Assembly (NCBI GenBank): GCA_964016885.1
Contig: OZ024742.1
Span: 2,480,979-2,544,978, forward strand
DNA: 64,000 nt
Reading direction: 5' to 3'
Source of the DNA: Eledone cirrhosa
Taxonomy: Eukaryota > Mollusca > Cephalopoda > Octopoda > Eledonidae
Shown: one piece after another, positions 51,006-60,257 of the stretch
Numbering within the stretch: the stretch's first letter is position 1
Layout of the letters: each line of letters begins with the position of its first letter
The notes under the pieces: model-generated
What the model was told of the DNA's origin: nothing
What the model saw: only the letters and a program-made list of their open reading frames with translations
Databases searched by the model: none
Translations under genes and position numbers: made by a program

Positions 51006-53491
51006 TCAAAAACGTTAAGCTCAGACAGAAACACCAATGCAGCAATCCATTCTTAACGTCCCTTGATACACTAATAACTAAGATCAAGAATGACCCGCAC
51101 CTCTTCGTCCCCTCCGACAAAACCAAAAAGCTGTACAAGATGGACGCGAGTGAGTATAAAAAATTCATCTATAAGGAACTACACAAAGACTACAAAAAGA
51201 CACCCTCTAGTACCCTAAATGACATAAATAGAGTAGGGAAGGATATAGTCACCAGCTTAGAAATAGAAAAGTACACTAACCCGTGCGTCCCTCTAACGCG
51301 TAAATTCTCTGTTAAGGATCACAAATATGACTTTAATGAAAGCCCCTCTATTAGACTTATATGCCCCTCTACATCAGATATAGGTAAGATTAGTAAAGTG
51401 ATCCTTGACAGAGTACTACTCGAGCTTAATAGAAAGGCTAAGGTCTGCCTCTGGGGCAACACCGACCAGGTCATAAATTGGTTCACCGAGTTGACGGATA
51501 AAGCCACCCTGAAATTCATCCAGTTTGATATAGATAGCTACTACGCCTCTATCTCCCCCATAATCTTAAATAAGGCACTTATCTTAGCTAGATCTAACAC
51601 TAGCCTCACCAAAAAAGAAATAGACATAATTCTAGCGGCACGTAGAACCATTATCCAGTTCGAAGGCTCCCACTGGACCAGAACCAACCGTCCTGATAAC
51701 TTCGATGTCACGATGGGGTCCAGCGACTCAGCACAAGCAACTGACCTGGTTGGGATATACCTCCTACATAAGCTTAGGGAAGAAATACCGGCCCTACAAG
51801 GAGGTGTATATAGGGACGACGCCTTGTTTACCGTTAGGAACCATAGCCCCCGTAGGATAGAGAACCTTAACAAACATATACACAGGTTCTTTAAGTCATA
51901 CGGCCTATCCGTAACTATGGACCTCAACCACAGGGTTGTCAACTTCCTGGACGTGACCCTGGAGTTGAGTACGGGCTTATACAAGCCATACCATAAGCCT
52001 GGAGAGTGCCTCTCTTATATTAATTATGCCTCCAACCACCCTAAGCAGACTCTCAACTCCATAATCTATAGTATCTCACATAGAATCTCGAGGCTATCCG
52101 CCAATGAGGATATCTTCAACCAAGCGGCTGATTACTACAATAGGGCCCTGATAAGCGCCGGCTTTAACCGAGGAATTTCCTACATCCCTAACGCTAGCTC
52201 TAGAAACCACCCCCCTCATAAAACTAACGTTATAGTAAGCCATACCTATAACCGATCACGCGGCGACCTCGTTAAAGTCGGATATAATAAAATAGATAAC
52301 CGCACCAAAGATCACGTCCCCGGCGACGGTGAATACTGTAGATTACTCAAACTATTCCCCTATTACAAAACCAACAAAGGCGACGGCCTACTACCAACGC
52401 CTTCCAACCAACATCTTCGTGTACATAAACATGGGAGTGGTAGAAAGAGTGCACCCGAGCATAAAGTGAAAGGGGCACCGAACGGGCGACAGCGCATTAA
52501 CACACATAAGAGCGATCACTTAGATGGAACCACCCGTAGCAAAAGTACAAGGACACGTAATCGCCACCGTAACGTCCTATGGTTCCACCCCCCCTACTCT
52601 CGAAGTGTGGCATCCAACATACGCCGGATATTCTTCGAAGCCTTAGAGAAGAACTTCCCACCCAACCATAGGTATAGAAAAATTCTTAATAGGAACAATA
52701 TAAAAATATCCTTCTCTACTACTCCTAACCTAGCAGACATCATAGGAACAACGAACCACAGTAAGATCACCAAGACACAGCACCTCGACGCAGACGCACC
52801 TACACCTGACAATAACTGTATCGGCCTTAACAACTCCCTGACAGCATCCAATAGTGTTGGCAGCGGCATCCGCAGACGCAACCAGAATGACCGCGAAGTG
52901 ACTGGGGAGCATGCAAAACATGGCGTGCGGAATAACAATCGCACCATCCCGCGTGCTGTGGGTTGTAATTGTGCTAACGACAGCTGCGGTAGCGCAGCTA
53001 ACAACGTAGGCAGCAACAATGATAGCCTTATCGTGGGAATTAGACGGAACAGCGACAGAAATTGCAACTGCCGCGACAGAGGACGGTGCCCCCTTAGAGG
53101 ATACTGCTTGACCGATAGGGTTATATATAGATGCACTATTACTAGCCACAATAGCGTTAAACATTATATAGGGGCCACCTCCGGCCCGTTCAAAATTAGG
53201 TTTCGAACACATCTCCACTCTTTCACAAATAGAAAACTAAGGCACTCCACCTCGCTCGCGGACTACATCACATCACTAAAGGACTTAAACATTAGCTTCT
53301 CCACGCACTGGGAGATTGTCGACAGGGCTGCACCGTACAACTTCAAGAGGAAACGCGATCTTTGCCTCATGGAGCTCTACCACATCATAACTGCACCCCA
53401 CGAGCTCATCAACTGCAGAGCTGAAACAGCGATAAGTTGTACACATCGCTTAAAAATATCCTTCTTTAGATGGGTTAAGAAGGAAGAGTGA
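51002..53491 (+). CDS. PLE-E polyprotein: reverse transcriptase plus GIY-YIG endonuclease (829 codons open)
   Basis: Intact from ATG 51002 to TGA 53489. By residue: 31-60 DPHLFVPSDKTKKLYKM helical start; 114-135 SIRLICPSTSDIGKISKVIL fingers; 173-190 FIQFDIDSYYASISPIIL (motif A, Asp 176/178); 235-256 VTMGSSDSAQATDLVGIYLL (motif B); 268-275 GVYRDDAL (motif C, Asp 272/273); 313-320 NFLDVTLE; 360-388 thumb; 395-520 basic, low-complexity insert longer than in PLE-B; 525-580 connector (VLWFHPPYSRSVAS, KISFSTTPNLADII); 688-711 Cys cluster (Cys 688, 690, 696, 702, 711); 721-760 HYIGATSGPFKIRFRTHLHS then STSLADYITSLKD (GIY-YIG); Glu 791; HRLKISFF end. It should copy PLE RNA at a nick made by the nuclease. 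All catalytic residues are present, so only the missing 5' end and the N-terminal break argue against activity. Confidence 0.9.
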   Translation: MIKNVKLRQKHQCSNPFLTSLDTLITKIKNDPHLFVPSDKTKKLYKMDASEYKKFIYKELHKDYKKTPSSTLNDINRVGKDIVTSLEIEKYTNPCVPLTRKFSVKDHKYDFNESPSIRLICPSTSDIGKISKVILDRVLLELNRKAKVCLWGNTDQVINWFTELTDKATLKFIQFDIDSYYASISPIILNKALILARSNTSLTKKEIDIILAARRTIIQFEGSHWTRTNRPDNFDVTMGSSDSAQATDLVGIYLLHKLREEIPALQGGVYRDDALFTVRNHSPRRIENLNKHIHRFFKSYGLSVTMDLNHRVVNFLDVTLELSTGLYKPYHKPGECLSYINYASNHPKQTLNSIIYSISHRISRLSANEDIFNQAADYYNRALISAGFNRGISYIPNASSRNHPPHKTNVIVSHTYNRSRGDLVKVGYNKIDNRTKDHVPGDGEYCRLLKLFPYYKTNKGDGLLPTPSNQHLRVHKHGSGRKSAPEHKVKGAPNGRQRINTHKSDHLDGTTRSKSTRTRNRHRNVLWFHPPYSRSVASNIRRIFFEALEKNFPPNHRYRKILNRNNIKISFSTTPNLADIIGTTNHSKITKTQHLDADAPTPDNNCIGLNNSLTASNSVGSGIRRRNQNDREVTGEHAKHGVRNNNRTIPRAVGCNCANDSCGSAANNVGSNNDSLIVGIRRNSDRNCNCRDRGRCPLRGYCLTDRVIYRCTITSHNSVKHYIGATSGPFKIRFRTHLHSFTNRKLRHSTSLADYITSLKDLNISFSTHWEIVDRAAPYNFKRKRDLCLMELYHIITAPHELINCRAETAISCTHRLKISFFRWVKKEE

Positions 53492-53838
53492 AATAGCACA
53501 CTGGATCTCCCTGCAACAAGTCTTAACACCCCGGCGGGCAGGCGCAGCAAAATAACACCCAGAAAACGATCCCTGCATACCAAAAATTATCCGGGAAAGA
53601 CTGCCCTAACACCGGCCAAAGTTACCTCCCTTGACCTGCTGCAAAATCAAAACAAGATATTTTTGCGAACAATGAATCTTTATGTGGATTTAACCCCCAA
53701 AACTCTTTCCGAGCAATATAAGGAACACTTGTGATTGTTTATGCCCTTGAGAAGCCCAACTGGGCGAAACGTACGTAGGTGATATTTTCAATAAACATGT
53801 TTTAACGGTCTATTCTCCGATTTTTCACTTTCCCACGT
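53492..53838 (+). other. PLE-E 3' UTR with degenerate hammerhead-like motif (53746-53773)
   Basis: The motif reads CTTGAGA, then a perfect helix II GCCC-AACT-GGGC (53754-53765), then GAAACGTA. Helix II and GAAACGTA match the short-helix-III PLE hammerhead pattern, but the 5' core CTTGAGA departs from CUGANGA, so activity is doubtful. The context ('GAGAAGCCCAACTGGGCGAA then ACGTACGTAG') resembles other invertebrate PLE tails. Confidence 0.55.
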
Positions 53839-54065
53839 ATATATATATATATATGTAAGTATATACACGCATGTGACTTTTTTGTTTATTCTTTTTGTTT
53901 TTTCCTCTTCTCACTCTTTATTTTTCTATTTTATCTTTTATTTCTAATTCTATATATTTTATGAAAAACTTCTGTGCGAAATATTAAGACATCTTCCTGT
54001 TGTTTTAAGCGTTAAACTAATATATTTCTTCAATGTACTGTGTCGTTAGGTTTGTAATTTCTGTT

Positions 54066-54162
<97 letters not shown>

Positions 54163-54224
54163 TCTTTTACTTTTCTTTTACCTGTTCCAGTCATCCGGCT
54201 GAGGCAATGCTGGGACCCCGCCCT

Positions 54225-54294
<70 letters not shown>
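53839..54294. repeat. Microsatellites: (TA)n, (CA)n 54070-54146, (TA)n 54227-54294
   Basis: Between them lies unassigned T-rich DNA with no gene. Confidence 0.9.
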
Positions 54295-54297
<3 letters not shown>

Positions 54298-54660
54298 GGG
54301 TGCACGGACAAGCAAATTGGCCAATTACCGATTAAAGGTTCATGAATTATAGACCGATACCGATTAATCAACCGGCAGTAATCGTATTATGCTTAAATGC
54401 AGGTGAAATTCAATAGTTTATCATCATTATAGAGTTTCTATTTGAAGAGAATTAACCTATTTTTACCACATTGGCCATTGTGTCATTCAATACGACATCC
54501 TTCTATATACAACATGTCACACATTCTGTACCCATGAGAAACTAAAATTGAATCTTACAGAAGAAATATTACAGAAACATGTTTTGTGTGGAACAGCTAA
54601 GACAATATGAAAGGTGTTGGATATAAAGTGAAAAGAAGGAAACAACATCATGGTAACTAA

Positions 54661-55435
54661 GACTAGTGGATGTGGTCCAGTGGATTAAACAGGGATTAAG
54701 ACCACTGGATGTGGTCCACTGGACAAAACCAGGGATTAAGACCACTGGATGTGGTCCAGTGCACTAAACCAGGGATTATGACTACTGGATGTGATCCAGT
54801 GCACTAAACCAGGGATTAAGACCACTGGATGTGGTCCACTGGACTAAACCAGGGATTAAGACCCCTAGATGTGGTCCATTGGCCTAAACTAGGGATTAAG
54901 ATCACTGGATGTGGTCCACTAGACTAAAACAGGGATTAAGACCACTGGATGTGGTCCAGTGACTAAACCAGGGATTAAGACATCTGGATGTGGTCCACTG
55001 GATGTGGTCCACTGGACTAAACCAGGGATTAAGACCCCTAGATGTGGTCCACTGGCCTAAACTAGGGATTAAGATCACTGGATGTGGTCCACTAGACTAA
55101 AACAGGGATTAAGACCACTGGATGTGGTCCAGTGACTAAACCAGGGATTAAGACCACTGGATGTGGTCCACTGGACTAAACCAGGGATTAAGACCCCTAG
55201 ATGTGGTCCACTGGCCTAAACTAGGGATTAAGATCACTGGATGTGGTCCACTAGACTAAAACAGGGATTAAGACCACTGGATGTGGTCCAGTGACTAAAC
55301 CAGGGATTAAGACCACTGGATGTGGTCCACTGGACTAAACCAGGGATTAAGACCACTGGATATGGTCCACTGGACTAAAACAGGGATTAAGACCACTGGA
55401 TGTGGTCCAGTGGACTAAACCAGGTATTAAGATCA
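54661..55435. repeat. 40-bp minisatellite with internal dyad, organised as 4-mers
   Basis: About 19 units of AGGGATTAAGACCACTGGAT then GTGGTCCACTGGACTAAACC. Each unit holds a dyad CCACTGGA...TCCACTGG or CACTGGAT...GTCCAGTG that can form a hairpin. Variant units (CCCCTAGATG; AGATCACTGG; CTAGACTAAAAC) recur in the same order about every 160-172 bp, three times, i.e. a higher-order repeat of four monomers. Confidence 0.95.
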
Positions 55436-55451
55436 ATCCTGAGGGAGGACA

Positions 55452-55648
55452 AAATAATAATAATAATAATTGTTTCTACTTTAGGCACAAGGCCAGCAAT
55501 TACCCAGTGCATTACTGGTACTTTATTTTATCGACCCCGTAAGGATGAAAGGCAAAGTAAACCTCGGCGGGATTTGAACTCAGACCGTAAAGGGACATAA
55601 CTATGCTGGAAAGCATGGCGTCCGACTCTCTACCGATACTGCCAATCC
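55452..55648 (-). mobile_element. tRNA-derived SINE (best-preserved copy)
   Basis: In reverse orientation from GGATTGGCAGTATCGGTAGA (A box TATCGGTAGAGAGTCGGA) through GAGTTCAAATCCCGCCGAGG (B box), CATCCTTACGGGGTCGATAA, GTACCAGTAATGCACTGG, to GTAGAAACAATTATTATTAT (tail). Total about 178 bp plus an (ATT)n tail at 55452-55469. The tRNA-like head supplies an internal pol III promoter. A clear target duplication is not visible. Confidence 0.9.
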
Positions 55649-55790
55649 TAATAATAATGGTCGATTATCAAAACCGGCAAATTGAGAGATATGGCCAATT
55701 CCATTTATTTGCCGATTATTCGATGCAGCCAGCCCTTATAGAATTGTTGAACACAACAAGCCGAAACCACTTGGCGTCGTGGTCGGGATT

Positions 55791-55794
<4 letters not shown>

Positions 55795-55881
<87 letters not shown>

Positions 55882-55951
55882 AACGCACATTCATACACAC
55901 ATACATACATACACATACATACATTCATGCATACATACATACATACATACA

Positions 55952-55984
<33 letters not shown>

Positions 55985-56035
55985 TCATACATACATACAT
56001 ACAAACATACATTCATGCATACACATACTTCTTTA
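55795..56035. repeat. Compound (CT)n-(TA)n-(ACAT)n microsatellite
   Basis: (CT)n 55795-55838, (TA)n 55840-55878, ACAT array 55893-56030. All overlapping frames are low complexity. Confidence 0.95.
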
Positions 56036-56240
56036 GCAGTGATAATTAAAGTATTATAAGCGAAGTAATTATAAAAATACATATTGAAAATAAGCAGTTT
56101 CCTAATTATTTGGAGTGTGCTGACGTAGCAATATATTTCTGTGACGTGGTATATCTATATATGGAGGTTAATGAACGAAAGGGAATATTCTACTGATTGT
56201 TTCACACGATTGCTTCAACAAATATTTCTAACACACGTGG
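56036..56240. other. Unassigned spacer
   Basis: Nothing recognised; ends at SINE start. Confidence 0.3.
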
Positions 56241-56420
56241 ATTGGCATATCGGTAGAGGGTCGGACGACATGCTTGAAACATAGAGTTACCTCCCTTTAT
56301 GATCTGAGTTCAAATTCCGCCGAGGTTAACTTTGCCTTTCATCCTTACGGGGTCGATGAAATAAAGTACCAGTAATGCACTGGGATAATTGCTGGCCTTG
56401 TGCCAAAAGTAGAAACAATT
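56241..56420 (+). mobile_element. tRNA-derived SINE, full-length, plus strand
   Basis: ATTGGCATATCGGTAGAGGG (A-box region), GAGTTCAAATTCCGCCGAGG (B box), TCATCCTTACGGGGTCGATG, GCACTGGGATAATTGCTGGC and GTGCCAAAAGTAGAAACAAT. A possible 8-bp target duplication ATATTTCT (56222 and 56422) is imperfectly placed. Confidence 0.9.
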
Positions 56421-56445
56421 ATATTTCTCACGTCATCCTCTCCTC

Positions 56446-56446
<1 letters not shown>

Positions 56447-56496
<50 letters not shown>
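56447..56496. repeat. (CA)n-(TA)n
   Basis: Short compound microsatellite before the family M repeat. Confidence 0.9.
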
Positions 56497-56498
<2 letters not shown>

Positions 56499-56657
56499 GA
56501 AAAGGTTCAGGACCCAGACGGCAGAGTTCAAGCCATCGAAACGGTTTGAAGCCTGCCGTCGAGGTCCTGAACCTTTTCCTATTACCCACTCTACTACCCA
56601 AAGTATCGAGTACTCTGGTGCGTTATGGTCCACCTGGTTCCGTACCACACTTCTTCG
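56497..56657 (+). repeat. Dispersed palindromic repeat, family M (copy 3)
   Basis: Hairpin arms GGAAAAGGTTCAGGACC... (56498) and ...GGTCCTGAACCTTTTCC (to 56578), then the tail GAGTACTCTGGTGCGTTATG, GTCCACCTGGTTCCGTACCA, ending CTTCTTCG. Same order as copy 1. Confidence 0.8.
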
Positions 56658-56686
56658 TGTGTGTGAATCTATGTATATATACATAG

Positions 56687-56752
<66 letters not shown>
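56658..56752. repeat. Palindrome plus (CA)n-(TA)n
   Basis: GTGTGTGAATCTATGTATAT is mirrored by ATATACATAGATTCACACAC around 56676 (perfect palindrome of about 38 bp), continuing into (CA)n and (TA)n. Confidence 0.9.
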
Positions 56753-56755
<3 letters not shown>

Positions 56756-56974
56756 GGAGAAAACGAGGTTTCACGAGGTCTTTTTGATTATGCACATTTA
56801 CGACTGTTTCACAGATTGGTGACCCAGGTTATTTTTTTTTAACCCGGAGGAGACAATCTTCTTTACAGGTTTGAGTACAGCAGGTTTATTCCAGAGAAAG
56901 ACAGAGAGTGAGAGAATGGAAGTAAGAAAGAGATATAGAGTAAGAATGGAGCCAAGGTCTTTTTTTTTTCGATC

Positions 56975-57090
56975 TTGAATAGATGAAAAGCAAAGTTGAC
57001 CTCGTTGGGATTTGCAATCAGAGGGCCGAAACAAATACCCCAAAGCGTTCTATCCAACATTCTAATGACTGCCGCCTTCCTAGCTCTATA
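56975..57090 (-). repeat. Degenerate SINE fragment
   Basis: GATGAAAAGCAAAGTTGACC, CTCGTTGGGATTTGCAATCA and the following GTTCTATCCAACATTCTA correspond in order to the minus-strand head of the SINE, with many changes; the tail block is lost. Confidence 0.55.
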
Positions 57091-57535
57091 CGGACGTATA
57101 AATTGATTAAATATATAATAACTAAATAAATGATAATATATAAGTAGGTTGTTCCATTGATCGAACAGCCGAAACATTGAAACCGATGTATGTCTATACC
57201 ACATATAGAAGACATATTTTTTAAGAAGCTAACATATAACTGTTCTATAGATTACTACTTACATGCAGCTGTAGTGTCATAATTTGAGACAATTGCTTGA
57301 CCTCAAATGACCACAATGGGACAATTTATAGATTAAATCTCAATAGCGTTTTGCATGTCCATATTTTACTCGTAGATAAAATGGTGTAGCTGTAGCTAAC
57401 GAGATTTATGACTGGGTTAACCGACTGCTCATCATTTGAGACAGGTTTCTCTCACTCTCGCTTTCTTGCTCGCTCAGTATGTAACTATATAACCTTCTCT
57501 CTTTCTCTCTCTGTATATATATATACAAACAAATT

Positions 57536-57537
<2 letters not shown>
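57091..57537. other. Unassigned DNA
   Basis: No gene or repeat family recognised. Small frames (60-113 codons, minus) lack family features. Confidence 0.3.
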
Positions 57538-57618
<81 letters not shown>

Positions 57619-58080
57619 ATATACATATACACTTATAAATACATTGATACATACAGGTATATATGAATGGTCTCACATTTAAATAGACGTACATATACAC
57701 AAACAAAACACTTATCTAGCTATTTATCTATCTCTTGCTTTCTCGGTACCCCCCCGCTCCCCACACACACATACACACACATCCCACACACATACACACA
57801 CATCCCCCCACACTACACACATATCCCCCCACACATATGCACACATCCCTCCACACATACACCCCACACACATCACACACATCTCCCCTACACATACACA
57901 CACATTCCCTCACACATATATATATAGGTGAATGAATGAATATGTGCATGCCGAGATTATAAATAGAAGTCCATCACGCCCACCTTGCAGTATATACAAT
58001 GTGTGTTGATCTTATATATATATATATATATATACATACATATATACATATATAAATATATACAAATATAGATATATATA
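57538..58080. repeat. Microsatellite cluster: (TA)n, (TG)n, C/A-rich tract, (TA)n
   Basis: (TA)n 57538-57596, (TG)n 57597-57618, a CACACAT/CCCC tract 57750-57915, (TA)n and ATAC units 58013-58080. Frames here (His/Thr/Pro- or Cys/Val-rich) are compositional. Confidence 0.9.
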
Positions 58081-58173
58081 GTAATAATAATAAATTTAAA
58101 GACTAAAATCCAAAGAGGGCTCGATAAGGGTAAATATTTATCAAATATGTAAGAACCGCATAGCAAATATTTA
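58081..58173. other. Short spacer before PLE-F
   Basis: A/T-rich, no signal. Confidence 0.3.
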
Positions 58174-58208
58174 TTAAAATAACAGATTAAAGTTTAAGCA
58201 AAGAATCG

Positions 58209-58253
58209 CTGCTTTCACCCTTAACGGGATCTTCTGAAACTAACGAAGTCAAT
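58209..58253 (-). ncRNA. Degenerate hammerhead-like motif in the PLE-F terminal repeat
   Basis: On the minus strand: CAGAAGA (expected CTGAAGA, so U4 is changed), helix II TCCC-GTTAA-GGGT, then GAAAGC. The mirror copy at about 59835-59865 (plus) has GTAAAAGC instead of GTGAAAGC. Both copies are predicted inactive. Confidence 0.4.
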
Positions 58254-58287
58254 CTGTGAACGCAGAAGTCAATATTTCAAAAAAACG

Positions 58288-59173
58288 TTGCAACCGGAGG
58301 AAGACAGGAAGACGATACTTTGGTTCGTGGAAACGTTCCCAGGCAAAGAACGGGAAAAAACGAATATAATACCTCTATCTACTAACGAGCATATTTTCAA
58401 CGACCATTCCACGTATTACAATGAAGCTCTTCCTCGGAGTGGATTTGTCGATAAGGAAGCAAATACAGAGTACGAGAATAGACCTAGAAGAAATAGATCC
58501 CGACGCATTATATGGTATAACCCACCATATAATATGGAGGTGGCCACACCATTAGCTAAGATCTTTCTCCCTTATTATGAAGCATTTTCCCCCTCCACAT
58601 AAACATAGTAACATTTATAATAGAAATACTATTAAAATTTCTTACTCTACGACTCCTGGCCTTGCACATAACATCACAGCTTCAAATTTAGCTAAACTAG
58701 CTAGCCGTAGGAACACGTGCAACCCTGTAGTTAGTACTAACTGTAATTGTAGGAATCGGGTTGACTCCGGGAAATGCCTCTCTAGTAACATTGTCTACAA
58801 ATGTAAGGTTGAAACACCCACGTCCCATAGGGCCTACATAGGGTTAACCGCCAATAGATTCAAGCAGCGTCTTTACATGCATACCCATTCTTTTCGGTAC
58901 CCTTGAAAAAGGAATATGACGTCACTTTCAGCTTATATCTGGAGTCTAAAAGACAACCACACCCAATATAAGTTACACTGGGAGATCCTAGCTAGGGCTA
59001 GATCGTATAACGGAAATAAAAGACCATGTGACCTCTGCGCCGCTGTGGCCCTGGAAATACTCTACGCCAATGACCATATCTTAAACAAAAAATCTGAGGC
59101 AATTTCGGCTTGTAAACATAAATTGCATAAAACTTTCCTGTATTACAGCCCCACATTATACCCTAACGGATAG
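58288..59173 (+). pseudogene. PLE-F thumb end, connector and GIY-YIG domain
   Basis: The first frame begins in inverted-repeat sequence. From about 58380 it reads the thumb (NEHIFNDHSTYYNEALPRSG) and connector (RRIIWYNPPYNMEVATPLAK). A one-base slip near 58590 is followed by PPHKHSNIYNRNTIKISYST, then CNCRNRVDSGKCLSSNIVYK (Cys cluster) and HRAYIGLTANRFKQRLYMHT HSF (GIY-YIG with Arg/His), stopping near 58906. A further slip leads to 58916-59173: TSLSAYIWSLKDNHTQYKLH, WEILARARSYNG, CDLCAAVALEIL, CKHKLHKTFLYY. Two frameshifts; the RT palm is missing. Confidence 0.85.
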
Positions 59174-59697
59174 TACGAACTATACGCGGATATTTTACGT
59201 CTTAATGTGGTAGCTAAGTATATGTTATGTTTATACCATAACTTATTTGTATAGGTAAGTAAATATTACCTGTATGTTTTGTGAAGGACGTATACTTTCT
59301 CGTACGTATACTTGATTGTATATGTTATGGCGTATATATTATATATTCTGGTACATATGCTTTTGTGTATGTATTTGGATGCGTGTATGTATTTATTTAA
59401 TTTCAATTATGTCTGTATTTTATTTACTTTATTCTTAACTCTAATGCCGAGAATCATGCGGTTTCCTTATTAGAATTTTAGTCTATGACTTCGGTTATAC
59501 CATTTACGTGGTTTTGTCTTTGCGTGCAATTGTTATTTACGCTCCACATAATGACGTATTATCTTCGTTTTTTCCGTTCATTGCCAGAGAACATCTCTAT
59601 GAACCACCTAATAGAATATTAATGTACGACTTCTTTTATACCATAAACGTGGTTTTGTCTTTGCGTGTAATTGTTTTTCACCGCTCCAAATAATGAC
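59174..59697 (+). other. PLE-F 3' UTR
   Basis: No gene; includes GTACGTATACTTG-type near-palindromes and the first copy of the 140-bp duplication. Confidence 0.6.
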
Positions 59698-59896
59698 GTA
59701 TTATATTCGTTTTTTCCCGTTCTTTGCCAGGGAACGTTTCCACGAACCAAAGTATCGTCTTCCTGTCTTCCTCCGGTTGCAACGTTTTTTGTAATATTCA
59801 CTTCTGCGTTCACAGATTGACTTTGTTAGTTTCAGAAGATCCCGTTAAGGGTAAAAGCAGCGATTCTTTGCTTAAACTTTAATCTGTTATTTTAAT

Positions 59897-60257
<361 letters not shown>

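Larger units (their letters stand above)
50817..53838 (+). mobile_element. PLE-E: nearly complete Penelope-like retroelement
   Basis: Starts abruptly after (TA)n about 15 codons inside the N-terminal domain, judging by PLE-D. It continues through an almost intact protein gene to 53491, a 3' UTR, and a degenerate hammerhead-like motif at 53746-53773, ending near CTATTCTCCGATTTTTCAC before (TA)n. Base composition is clearly less A/T-rich than in PLE-B, C and D, showing a different subfamily. It is the youngest-looking coding element in the window. Confidence 0.9.
54295..55750. mobile_element. Possible hAT-like element enclosing the minisatellite (ends weakly matched)
   Basis: The left end TATGGGTGCACGGAC...CAAATTGGCCAATTACCGAT and the right region GGCCAATTCC...TGCAGCCAGCCCTTATA (55700-55740) show scattered complementarity (GGGTGCA with TGCAGCCAGCCC; TTGGCCA with TGGCCAATT). 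Convincing TIRs and target duplications are lacking. No transposase frame. Held at low confidence. Confidence 0.25.
58174..59896 (+). mobile_element. PLE-F: 5'-truncated PLE bracketed by 199-bp inverted repeats
   Basis: 58174-58372 and 59698-59896 are reverse complements with few mismatches. Between them the plus strand encodes only connector, Cys cluster and GIY-YIG, then a 3' UTR with an internal tandem duplication of about 140 bp (59470-59610 and 59612-59752, sharing GTGGTTTTGTCTTTGCGTG). The right repeat is the natural 3' terminus; the left is an inverted copy fused to the truncation point. Confidence 0.85.

Noticed and set aside
52594..53218. 185- and 162-codon minus-strand frames
   Set aside because: Antisense shadows of the PLE-E linker region.
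54661..55435. CRISPR-like repeat-spacer pattern
   Set aside because: The 40-bp units are contiguous and all parts repeat, so it is a minisatellite.
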